Positions 1 to 6,112 of a stretch of 6,903 nt of DNA are shown here, piece by piece (the first letter of the stretch is position 1; each line of letters begins with the position of its first letter). This DNA comes from Bacteroidales bacterium. Lineage in GTDB: Bacteria; Bacteroidota; Bacteroidia; Bacteroidales; UBA4181. The stretch lies in assembly GCA_031264715.1 (NCBI GenBank), contig JAISDP010000222.1, forward strand, positions 1-6,903. Reading direction: 5' to 3'. The position numbers were made by a program, and so were the translations under genes. The notes below the pieces were generated by a model. It ran no database searches and was not told where the DNA came from. It saw only the letters and a program-made list of their open reading frames with translations.

Positions 1-800
1 ACAAAACAGGCAAAGAAATCATTTCATGCAAATATGATAAAACATGGAATTTTTACGCAGGATTTGCTTCTGTAAAATTGAATGACAAATGGGGTTATAT
101 AGACATAACAGGTAAAGAAATTATTCCGTGTAAGTATGACAACGCCTGTGACTTTTGCAAAGGATTTGCTATAGCTAAAGTAGAATTGAATGACAAATGG
201 GGCATTATAGATAAAACAGGCAATGAAATTACTCCATGTAAATATGATGATATTGAACTGTTTGATAAGAAATTATATGGATTGGCTCTGGTAAAATTAA
301 ATGGGAAATGTCATTATATCGACAAAAAAGGAAACCGATGGAAATATGAAGAAGCGGATGGCCGCTTTGACGAAGGCTTGGCACCGGTGATGCTCAACGG
401 CAAATGGGGATATATAGATTGTCATAAAGACGAAGTCATTCCCATGAAATACGAGGATGTGAGGAGTTTTAATCGAGAGTTACAAGGTTTGGCATTGGTA
501 AAATTAAATGGAAAATGGCATTATATCGATACAGAAGGAAACCGCTGGAAATACGAAGAAGCGGATGGTTTTATTGAAGGTTTGGATCCGGTGAAGTTGA
601 GCGGCAAATGGGAAGGTATGGCGCCGGTGATGCTCAACGGCAAGTGGGGATATATTGACAAGCGTAAAAACGAAGTCATTCCTCTGCAATACGATGATGC
701 ATGGAGTTTTAATCAACAACTGCAAGGTCTGGCTAAAGTAAAATTGAACGGCAAAGAATTTTTTATTGACAAAACAGGAAAATATGTGAAAGATGTCTGA
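1..800 (+). CDS. WG-repeat protein, 5' end missing
   Basis: The reading frame is open from the left edge (first full codon at 3) to a TGA at 798-800, so at least 265 residues are present and the true start lies outside the window. The protein is made of degenerate repeats with a V-K-L-N-G-K-W-G-Y-I-D core followed by E-V-I-P-x-K-Y-D, which is the WG/KWG repeat family. Core motifs begin at bases 72, 180, 291, 387, 498, 591, 627 and 738. Spacing is mostly 93-111 bases but only 36 between 591 and 627. Some copies have lost the WG pair (GKCHYID, GKWHYID, GKEFFID), giving a two-module higher-order repeat (279-485, 486-725 and a partial third). WG repeats are thought to be structural, probably for protein or ligand binding; no enzymatic domain is visible. 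Cellular location cannot be judged because the N terminus, and any signal peptide, is missing. The next gene is convergent. Confidence 0.9.
   Translation, partial: KTGKEIISCKYDKTWNFYAGFASVKLNDKWGYIDITGKEIIPCKYDNACDFCKGFAIAKVELNDKWGIIDKTGNEITPCKYDDIELFDKKLYGLALVKLNGKCHYIDKKGNRWKYEEADGRFDEGLAPVMLNGKWGYIDCHKDEVIPMKYEDVRSFNRELQGLALVKLNGKWHYIDTEGNRWKYEEADGFIEGLDPVKLSGKWEGMAPVMLNGKWGYIDKRKNEVIPLQYDDAWSFNQQLQGLAKVKLNGKEFFIDKTGKYVKDV
279..725 (+). repeat. Higher-order tandem repeat of paired WG modules
   Basis: Two long units, 279-485 (207 bases) and 486-725 (240 bases), each begin with Gly-Leu-Ala-Leu-Val-Lys-Leu-Asn-Gly-Lys and contain the landmarks GNRWKYEEADG, APVMLNGKWGYID and SFN(R/Q)(E/Q)LQ. 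A third, partial unit starts at 726. The DNA is also strongly similar between units, for example around GGAAACCG(A/C)TGGAAATA and GTGATGCTCAACGGCAA, which suggests fairly recent duplication. The second unit is 33 bases longer because it carries an extra 36-base segment (see the 576-647 repeat) and lacks one codon. Confidence 0.85.
576..647 (+). repeat. Two adjacent 36-bp partial WG modules
   Basis: Bases 576-611 and 612-647 each encode 12 residues of the form E-G-(L/M)-x-P-V-x-L-x-G-K-W. They lie head to tail with no Y-I-D...P-x-x-Y-D second half between them. Elsewhere in the gene the core recurs every 93-111 bases, so this is either an in-frame duplication of the half-module or the scar of a deletion between two modules. 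The reading frame is preserved. Confidence 0.8.
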
Positions 801-961
801 ACTGTAATTTTTGTGATTGATTGAAGGCAGAGATACTATGATAAAAATGCGTGTCAAACCCGAAAGTATCAGTATATATCACAATTTTCCCGTTCATGGC
901 GCCGGGAATGTCTCTCGAAGGAGTGATCATCTCATATTGTGCGGGATGTTTTGGCGTATTT

Positions 962-977
962 GATGCCGGAAGGCATC
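962..977. other. Small perfect hairpin in convergent intergenic region
   Basis: GATGCC, a GGAA tetraloop, then GGCATC: a perfect 6-bp stem. It lies between two convergent genes and directly precedes a larger palindrome. No run of T follows on either strand, so it does not look like a classical intrinsic terminator. Confidence 0.6.
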
Positions 978-984
978 TGATGTT

Positions 985-1018
985 GATACCCCCCCTGCGA
1001 AGCGCAGCACGGGGTATC
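985..1018. repeat. REP-like composite palindrome
   Basis: The outer stem GATACCCC (985-992) pairs with GGGGTATC (1011-1018). The inner stem CTGCG (995-999) pairs with CGCAG (1003-1007) around an AAG loop, with a small asymmetric internal loop (CC against CAC). The GC-rich structure sits in an AT-richer convergent intergenic region and is followed by CGAAA...TTTCG (1018-1022 with 1035-1039). This shape resembles REP or MITE-like dispersed palindromes. There is no T tract, so terminator function would have to be non-classical. Whether it is repeated elsewhere in the genome cannot be seen from one window. Confidence 0.5.
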
Positions 1019-1065
1019 GAAATCGCGGGTTTACTTTCGCCGAGACAATAATGTACTAATATTTT

Positions 1066-2385
1066 TTACAGCTTAATATCGTATTGATGCATCTTATTGT
1101 AAAGTGTTTTGCGGTCAATTTTAAGTAGTTGTGCTGCTAAGGTTTTATTTCCCCTCGTTTTTTCCAATGCGGCTTCTATTTGTTCGCGTTCGTTTTCGGG
1201 ACGCAAAGCAAAATTATGATCAGCCGCAGGTTTAGACAAGGGTGAAGTGAGTACCGGCAAATCGGCAAGCGTTATTTCTCCGGCCTGGGCGAACAGTGCG
1301 GACCGGCGCACCACATTCCGCAACTCGCGCAGGTTACCGCTCCAGTAATGGTCGGTAAGTACCTGCATGGTTTCGTCGGAGAATGATTGTACCTCTTTTC
1401 CAAGCTCTTCATTGGCTTCGGTCAGGAAATGCATGGCAAAGATCCCGATATCCGTTTTTCGTTCGCGAAGTGGCGGCACAGTAATCGAGAATTCGTTAAG
1501 CCGGTGGTACAGGTCTTCACGGAATCCGCTCCTGACGATGGCTTGCACCAGGTTTTCGTTGGTAGCGGCAATAATACGTACATCCACAGGGATATCCTTC
1601 GTAGAGCCGACAGGCCGCACCTTACGTTCCTGTAATGCGCGCAGCAATTGTATCTGAACCTCGTATGGCAGGTTACCTATTTCATCCAGGAAAACCGTTC
1701 CGCCGGCAGCCTGCTCAAAAACGCCTTTCTTATCCGCCACGGCAGAGGTAAACGATCCCTTCAAGTGGCCAAACAGTTCGCTGGGGGCAAGCTCACGCGA
1801 CAAACTGCCACAATCGACTGCAATAAAGGGCATTTCACGGCGTTTGCTGAGATCATGAATGCGCCGCGCCGCATATTCTTTACCGGTACCGCTTTCACCA
1901 AAAATTAATACCGACATTAGCGTGGGAGCGACCATTTTGATCAGTTTGTCCATTTCACCGGCAACATGACTTTTGCCGATAACGGTTCCCGGCTTATGTT
2001 CTGCGGTATTTACGGTAACAGGCTCGCTGCGGAGCGCCTGTTCTATCTTTTGTTTCAGCGCCGACGGGTTAACCGGCTTCTGGATATAATCGAATGCTCC
2101 GAGTTTCATTGCCGACACAGCGCTTTGTATCTCGGCATAGCTGGTCATCACGATCACGGGGATATTTTTCTTCTGTTCCCCGGTCCATTCGAGCAACATG
2201 ATGCCATCACCGTCCGGCAACCGGAGATCGGCAAGGATCAGGCTGAAACGGGCTTCCAGGATTTCCTTTTTGGCTTGCTCCATCCGCGAAGTCAATACCG
2301 CCTCAAACCCGTTCTTGCTGAACCAGCTTTGCAACATCGTGCCAAACGGTGTATCATCTTCAACTATCAGGATTTTATGAGTCAT
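1066..2385 (-). CDS. Sigma-54-dependent response regulator, NtrC family
   Basis: A 439-residue transcriptional activator with the three classical NtrC domains. The receiver domain (about 4-118) has acidic residues E9, D10, D11, phosphoacceptor D53, T81 and K103. The AAA+ sigma-54 interaction domain (about 132-365) has Walker A GESGTGKE (163-170), Walker B VFLDEIG with D234 and E235, arginine-rich FREDLYHRLN (288-297) and sensor II GNLRELRN (350-357). A Fis-type helix-turn-helix occupies about 398-436. The family is phosphorylated by a histidine kinase, oligomerises and uses ATP to open sigma-54 promoters. The sigma-54 contact loop, normally GAFTGA, reads GSFTSA (210-215). I chose the ATG at 2385 over an in-frame TTG at 2394 because that TTG lies inside a good TAnnTTTG promoter box. 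No kinase gene is present in the window, so the input signal and target genes are unknown. The fic gene lies 87 bases upstream on the same strand. Confidence 0.95.
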   Translation of the reverse strand: MTHKILIVEDDTPFGTMLQSWFSKNGFEAVLTSRMEQAKKEILEARFSLILADLRLPDGDGIMLLEWTGEQKKNIPVIVMTSYAEIQSAVSAMKLGAFDYIQKPVNPSALKQKIEQALRSEPVTVNTAEHKPGTVIGKSHVAGEMDKLIKMVAPTLMSVLIFGESGTGKEYAARRIHDLSKRREMPFIAVDCGSLSRELAPSELFGHLKGSFTSAVADKKGVFEQAAGGTVFLDEIGNLPYEVQIQLLRALQERKVRPVGSTKDIPVDVRIIAATNENLVQAIVRSGFREDLYHRLNEFSITVPPLRERKTDIGIFAMHFLTEANEELGKEVQSFSDETMQVLTDHYWSGNLRELRNVVRRSALFAQAGEITLADLPVLTSPLSKPAADHNFALRPENEREQIEAALEKTRGNKTLAAQLLKIDRKTLYNKMHQYDIKL

Positions 2386-2391
2386 CGCAAA

Positions 2392-2399
2392 CAAAGGTA
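2392..2399 (-). promoter_or_regulatory. Candidate -7 promoter box of the response regulator
   Basis: The minus strand reads TACCTTTG, a perfect match to the Bacteroidota TAnnTTTG element, ending 6 bases before the ATG at 2385. No matching -33 TTG is visible at the usual distance. If used, transcription would start at or almost at the start codon, giving a leaderless or nearly leaderless mRNA. Confidence 0.45.
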
Positions 2400-2472
2400 C
2401 ATATATTTATCGGGCGGCGGCATGATTCGCCCTTTGGTCGGTATTTGAGGCATACTGTTTACACTGACATAT

Positions 2473-3552
2473 TTATCTTATTCTCCAATAGCCGGTTTTG
2501 TCGGAACCGACGCGTTCTACAATTCCCAGACTTTTCAGCTTGTTCAGGTTATTTAACACTGCATATTCTGTTATTCTTATAATTTTGGACATCTCTGCAA
2601 TGGTTATTCTTTTATTTGATTGTATAAGTTTGATTATTTCGGTTTGGTTTACACCCAACTTTACACCCAATCTTACACCCAACTCGCTTGGATTTTCAGC
2701 CTTAACTTCGGTTTCTGAAATGTCAAGAGTAATTCCGGAAATCAATTCTTTGGCAAATTGGAGTTTGCGCTCTACATAATAAGTAATATATTCGACAAAT
2801 GGCTCTATTTGCTCAAGAGTAGCATTAGCGCCTTTATACGGTTCCCTGCCTGTTGTTTCATCACATTTTCCAAGTGTTTCAAGATAGTTTTTGCGGTCGG
2901 ATGTAAGAATGACAATCATCGGGTAAGCGTGACGAAGCAAAATATAATTGACCAGCAGGCGGGCGATGCGTCCGTTACCGTCTTCAAACGGATGAATGCG
3001 AATGTAGCGGTAATGAAACAGTGCGGCTAATTCGACGGGCGACAAAACGGCTTTACGCTCTTCTTCGCGATACCATGCTACCAGATCGGCCATCAGCGAG
3101 GGCGTTTCTTCGGGCGAAGCATAATCGAATAACTCACCCGAAGGTGTAATGACGGAGTTTGGACGGGTTTTGTAAACGCCGGTATGTATTTTATAACGGT
3201 ATTCCCCGTTGTGGCTTATTTTATAGAAATCGCCGGCAAGAATAGTCCGGTTCAGTTCGCGGATAAAATTCTCCGACAGCGGCCTGCCCTTATCCATGGC
3301 TTCCGTTTTCATCATTTCCAGCCCGACATTGTGCGCTTTCATTTCCTCGCAGTCACGCATCAAAGCGTCGCCTTTCACTTTGCCGAACAACAGTAACAGT
3401 TTGGTTTGACCATAAGTCAGAGTATTACCCTCCAAATGGTTCGAATTATAGTTAAAGTCAATCATAAATGACTGATCCATACGACGCTGTAATTCAGGTT
3501 TTACAGGTTGCAACGCCTGCCATTCTTTATATAATCGCTCTATCTTATTCAT
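2473..3552 (-). CDS. Fic-family protein (putative AMP transferase) with C-terminal winged helix
   Basis: A 359-residue protein with the Fic catalytic motif HPFEDGNGRIAR (187-198; H187 is the expected base, with the anion-binding GNGR loop). An N-terminal S37-N-H-L-E41-G matches the (S/T)xxxE(G/N) inhibitory motif, so it is a class II Fic enzyme whose inhibitory helix blocks ATP in cis. The segment TGVYKTRPNSV (124-134) fits the flap that positions the target. Fic enzymes usually transfer AMP from ATP to hydroxyl side chains of proteins; the target is unknown. After the core come three LGV(R/K/N) repeats (291-302) and a winged-helix domain (about 304-359, with ITIAEMSKIIRITEYAVLNN as the likely recognition region), which suggests DNA binding or dimerisation. 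An ATG start at 3552 is preferred over the in-frame TTG at 3564. The response regulator follows after 87 bases. Autoregulation is plausible but not shown. Confidence 0.93.
   Translation of the reverse strand: MNKIERLYKEWQALQPVKPELQRRMDQSFMIDFNYNSNHLEGNTLTYGQTKLLLLFGKVKGDALMRDCEEMKAHNVGLEMMKTEAMDKGRPLSENFIRELNRTILAGDFYKISHNGEYRYKIHTGVYKTRPNSVITPSGELFDYASPEETPSLMADLVAWYREEERKAVLSPVELAALFHYRYIRIHPFEDGNGRIARLLVNYILLRHAYPMIVILTSDRKNYLETLGKCDETTGREPYKGANATLEQIEPFVEYITYYVERKLQFAKELISGITLDISETEVKAENPSELGVRLGVKLGVNQTEIIKLIQSNKRITIAEMSKIIRITEYAVLNNLNKLKSLGIVERVGSDKTGYWRIR
2648..2683 (-). repeat. Three 12-bp tandem repeats inside fic
   Basis: Plus-strand copies TTTACACCCAAC (2648-2659), TTTACACCCAAT (2660-2671) and CTTACACCCAAC (2672-2683) are in tandem with one or two differences. 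They encode LGVR-LGVK-LGVN in the linker between the Fic core and the winged helix. Because each unit is four codons, slippage would change linker length without breaking the frame. Confidence 0.9.
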
Positions 3553-3882
3553 GTATATTATCAAATCAATTCGTGAGGCGGCAGGTGTTGCTCTTACGTT
3601 TTTTTATTTCAGTATGTATTTAATCAGAACATCGTTATCCTCATCCAGATGATTTTCAATATGAGCGGGCAGTACATGTGTTAAACCCTCATCATGCCAG
3701 AGATTGTAAATCCGTTTTAACATTCTGCGAACAGGAAACAATCACAGCCGGCAACAGGAAAAGAATAGAATAATATGCATTATTCATGTAACGGGCAAGA
3801 TGATGAACAATATGTACAAAAAAACTTTTCCTCTTCTTGCGGACAGTGCTTACGCGGATGATCAAACGCCCGATCATTTGTT
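3553..3882. other. Interval between glyA and fic, no established gene
   Basis: About 330 bases downstream of glyA and upstream of fic. No T-tailed hairpin is visible after glyA, and no convincing TAnnTTTG box before fic. On the minus strand, three short frames overlap: 3780-3893 (Cys-rich, ends PLHE), 3692-3886 (64 aa from a TTG overlapping the glyA stop, with a hydrophobic stretch at its internal Met) and 3604-3723 (39 aa, the most protein-like). They could be a small gene, a decayed gene broken by frameshifts, or chance. I cannot assign a function. Confidence 0.5.
3604..3723 (-). CDS. Possible small protein or C-terminal gene remnant (39 aa)
   Basis: ATG at 3723 to TAA at 3604-3606. The peptide starts MLKRIYNLWHDEGLTHVL, continues with an acidic, His-containing segment (PAHIENHLDEDNDV) and ends LIKYILK. 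The balance of charged and hydrophobic residues looks coding rather than random, but I do not recognise the family. An in-frame TGA lies about six codons upstream of the ATG, so it is either a small protein or the end of a gene whose front is in another frame. It ends 51 bases before fic on the same strand. It lacks the S-x-x-x-E-G motif expected of a class I FicA antitoxin, and the Fic protein here already carries that motif itself. The call is tentative. Confidence 0.3.
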   Translation of the reverse strand: MLKRIYNLWHDEGLTHVLPAHIENHLDEDNDVLIKYILK

Positions 3883-5163
3883 TCAACAGGCAAACAGTGG
3901 GTAATCCTTCATCAACCGGTTGACTTTCTCCTTCACCTGTTTGATCACCATGTCGTTTTCGACATTGCTCAACACAGTATCAATCAATTCCACGATTTCG
4001 GGCATCAGAGCTTCTTTGGCGCCACGGGTAGTAATGGCTGGCGTACCCAGGCGTATCCCCGAGGTGAGGAACGGCGAACGCGAATCGAAAGGAACCATGT
4101 TCTTATTGGTAGTGATATCGGCTTTTACAAGGGCATTTTCAGCCATCTTGCCGGTCAGCTCCGGGAAACGCGAACGCAGATCAACCAGCATGCTGTGATT
4201 GTCCGTCCCGTTCGAAATTACCTTATAACCTTTGTCGATCAGCGATTTTGCCATTACGGAAGCATTCCCGACCACTTGACGCACATATTCCAGGTAACTG
4301 TCGGTCAATGCTTCGCCAAACGATACGGCTTTGGCAGCGATTACATGCTCGAGCGGACCGCCCTGTATACCCGGGAAAACAGCCGAGTCGAGCAAAGCCG
4401 ACATCATTTTGGTCTCGCCTTTGGGCGTGGTCAACCCCCATGGATTTTCGAAATCCTTGCCGATCATGATCATGCCTCCGCGCGGGCCGCGCAACGTTTT
4501 ATGGGTAGTGGTGGTAACGATATGGCAGTGAGGGAAAGGATGGTTCAGCAAACCTTTGGCTATCAGACCGGCGGGATGGGCTATGTCGGCCATCAGCAAT
4601 GCGCCTGTCCTGTCGGCAATGGCGCGCATGCGGGCAAAATCCCAGTCGCGCGAATAAGCGGAAGCGCCTGCTATAATCATTTTCGGTTTTTCCTGCAGGG
4701 CGATGGCTTCCATTTGGTCATAATCGATCATCCCGGTATCTTCACTCACTTTGTACGCTACCGGACGATACAGGATACCCGACGAATTAACCGGCGAACC
4801 ATGCGAAAGATGCCCCCCATGCGAGAGATCGAACCCCAGGAACGTATCGCCCGGTTTCAGGCATGCTAGCATTACTGCTGCATTTGCCTGCGCTCCCGAG
4901 TGTGGCTGCACATTGACCCACTCTGCATTGAAAAGCTGTTTGGCACGGTCGATAGCCGTTTGTTCTATCCGGTCGATCACCTGGCAACCACCGTAATAAC
5001 GTCTTCCCGGGTAGCCTTCGGCATACTTGTTGGTCAGGCAGGTACCCATGGCCTGCATCACCTGCTCGCTGACAAAATTCTCGGAAGCGATCAATTCGAT
5101 ACCCGATAGCTGGCGCTCATGTTCGGCATCAATCAGATTAAAAATATGTGTATCCTTATTCAT
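3883..5163 (-). CDS. glyA: Serine hydroxymethyltransferase
   Basis: A 426-residue cytosolic PLP enzyme that interconverts serine plus tetrahydrofolate with glycine plus 5,10-methylene-tetrahydrofolate, the main source of one-carbon units. The PLP-binding lysine is K222 in VTTTTHKTLRGPRGG. The aspartate that contacts the PLP ring and the following histidine are in MADIAHPAGLI (D193, H196). YAEGYPGRRYYGG (48-59) carries the conserved active-site tyrosines and glutamate, and SGIRLGTPA has the substrate-carboxylate arginine R371. Length matches the bacterial family (E. coli 417). The ATG at 5163 gives the full conserved N terminus (ERQLSGIELIASENF) and is preceded by an A-rich stretch typical of Bacteroidota starts. 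It is separated from upstream nadC by a strong terminator, so it probably has its own promoter. Confidence 0.98.
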   Translation of the reverse strand: MNKDTHIFNLIDAEHERQLSGIELIASENFVSEQVMQAMGTCLTNKYAEGYPGRRYYGGCQVIDRIEQTAIDRAKQLFNAEWVNVQPHSGAQANAAVMLACLKPGDTFLGFDLSHGGHLSHGSPVNSSGILYRPVAYKVSEDTGMIDYDQMEAIALQEKPKMIIAGASAYSRDWDFARMRAIADRTGALLMADIAHPAGLIAKGLLNHPFPHCHIVTTTTHKTLRGPRGGMIMIGKDFENPWGLTTPKGETKMMSALLDSAVFPGIQGGPLEHVIAAKAVSFGEALTDSYLEYVRQVVGNASVMAKSLIDKGYKVISNGTDNHSMLVDLRSRFPELTGKMAENALVKADITTNKNMVPFDSRSPFLTSGIRLGTPAITTRGAKEALMPEIVELIDTVLSNVENDMVIKQVKEKVNRLMKDYPLFAC

Positions 5164-5192
5164 TTTTGATTTTTTGACTGGTTTAACGGCTG

Positions 5193-5200
5193 CAAAAATA
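5193..5200 (-). promoter_or_regulatory. Candidate -7 promoter box of glyA
   Basis: The minus strand reads TATTTTTG, a match to TAnnTTTG, 29 bases before the glyA ATG at 5163. It lies immediately after the T tract of the nadC terminator. No clear -33 TTG is seen, because that position falls in the terminator stem. It is low-complexity sequence, so a chance match is possible. Confidence 0.4.
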
Positions 5201-5201
5201 T

Positions 5202-5233
5202 AAAAAAAGAGCGTAGGATCGCTACGCTCTTTT
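5202..5233 (-). terminator. Intrinsic terminator after nadC
   Basis: A 12-bp perfect stem, AAAAGAGCGTAG (5205-5216) with CTACGCTCTTTT (5222-5233), and a 5-base loop (5217-5221). On the minus strand the stem runs into seven T residues (complement of 5202-5208), the standard rho-independent layout. It begins 30 bases after the nadC stop and should end the DUF4783-nadC transcript before glyA. Confidence 0.92.
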
Positions 5234-5263
5234 CCATACTACAGGATTAATTATCAACAAATA

Positions 5264-6112
5264 TCAATCTACAGCTTTCAGGCTCATATCCAAACTTTTG
5301 ATCTGGTGCGTGAGTGCGCCTGCCGAGATATAATCAACACCACAAAGCGCATAATCACGAATATTGCTCAGGTTAATGTTCCCCGACGATTCGGTTTCGT
5401 AGTGTCCATTAACTATTTCAACCGCTTTGCAGGTAGTTTCGATGTCGAAATTATCGAACATGATGCGGTGTATCTTATTGTGTTCCACAATGCGTCTCAC
5501 ATCGTCGAGGTTACGGGCTTCAATCTCGATTTTCAACATCTTGCCGCGTTTCTGGAGGTAATTGTTCACGGCGTCAATGGTTTTTTCAAGTCCTCCGACA
5601 TAATCTATATGATTGTCCTTGATCAGGATCATATCAAACAGGCCGATACGGTGGTTTCTTCCCCCGCCGATACGCACGGCTTCTTTGTCGAGCAGCCTCA
5701 TGCCCGGTGTTGTCTTGCGCGTGTCGAGTAATTTGGTAGAAGTTCCGGCCAATTTTTCGACATACTGGTTGGTTTGTGTGGCAATGCCGCTCATGTGCTG
5801 CATTATATTCAGCACCAGCCGTTCGCACTGCAATATGGAGATAACCCGTCCTTCGACCGTAAAAACTATATCACCCGGGAAAACTCTAGCGCCGTCATTC
5901 ATGAAAACAGTAGTTTTCATAAACGGGTCGAACCGGTGGAATACCTGTTGCGCTACTTCAACTCCTGCCAAAACCCCCTTTTCCTTAATGATCAGTTGGG
6001 CTTTGCCCTCGCTCATCGACGGGATACATGCCATCGATGTGTGGTCGCCGTCGCCGATGTCTTCCTTAAATGCGTTGTCGATAAACGTGTTTAAATAATC
6101 GAGATTAATCAT
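5264..6112 (-). CDS. nadC: Nicotinate-nucleotide pyrophosphorylase (carboxylating), quinolinate phosphoribosyltransferase
   Basis: A 282-residue cytosolic enzyme that joins quinolinate and PRPP to give nicotinate mononucleotide, CO2 and pyrophosphate, the last dedicated step of de novo NAD synthesis. Family motifs are clear and in order: CERLVLNIMQHMSGIAT (96-112), DTRKTTPGMR (130-139) and VRIGGGRNHRIGL (146-158) for substrate phosphate and carboxylate contacts, LIKDNH (163-168), EIE (196-198), D220, ESSGNI (241-246) and GALTH near the C terminus. Length is normal. The ATG at 6112 is preferred to an in-frame TTG at 6121 because it starts at the usual conserved N terminus. It overlaps by 8 bases the stop of the upstream DUF4783 gene, implying cotranscription and probably translational coupling. 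No nadA or nadB is in the window. Confidence 0.98.
   Translation of the reverse strand: MINLDYLNTFIDNAFKEDIGDGDHTSMACIPSMSEGKAQLIIKEKGVLAGVEVAQQVFHRFDPFMKTTVFMNDGARVFPGDIVFTVEGRVISILQCERLVLNIMQHMSGIATQTNQYVEKLAGTSTKLLDTRKTTPGMRLLDKEAVRIGGGRNHRIGLFDMILIKDNHIDYVGGLEKTIDAVNNYLQKRGKMLKIEIEARNLDDVRRIVEHNKIHRIMFDNFDIETTCKAVEIVNGHYETESSGNINLSNIRDYALCGVDYISAGALTHQIKSLDMSLKAVD

Larger units (their letters stand above)
801..1065. other. Convergent intergenic region
   Basis: This separates the 3' ends of the WG-repeat gene (plus) and the response regulator (minus). It holds the two hairpins at 962-977 and 985-1018. Small plus-strand frames exist (838-963, 41 aa from ATG; 851-1051, 66 aa from GTG), but the second runs straight through the palindrome and neither resembles a family I know. 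I do not call a gene here. No T-tailed terminator is visible for either flanking gene. Confidence 0.6.

Noticed and set aside
504..857. 117-codon minus-strand open frame opposite the WG-repeat gene
   Set aside because: It is a shadow of the repeat coding sequence on the other strand, with no independent protein features.
838..963. 41-codon plus-strand frame with ATG after the WG-repeat gene
   Set aside because: Short, with no family resemblance and no clear ribosome site. It is not supported without conservation data.
851..1051. 66-codon plus-strand open frame from GTG
   Set aside because: It runs through both hairpins, has no recognisable domain, and its composition follows the palindrome. 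It is more likely a chance frame.
3551..3652. 33-codon plus-strand frame with a hydrophobic stretch, superficially like a type I toxin
   Set aside because: It is antisense to the fic start and to the better-looking 39-residue minus-strand frame. No antitoxin RNA or promoter is visible, and such short hydrophobic frames are common by chance.
3604..3723. The small frame upstream of fic as a FicA-type antitoxin
   Set aside because: It has no SxxxE(G/N) motif, and the Fic protein already carries its own inhibitory motif.
4941..4956. TGGCACG followed by GATAGC, similar to a sigma-54 promoter
   Set aside because: It is antisense inside glyA and lacks a proper TTGC -12 half, with no gene downstream in the right direction.
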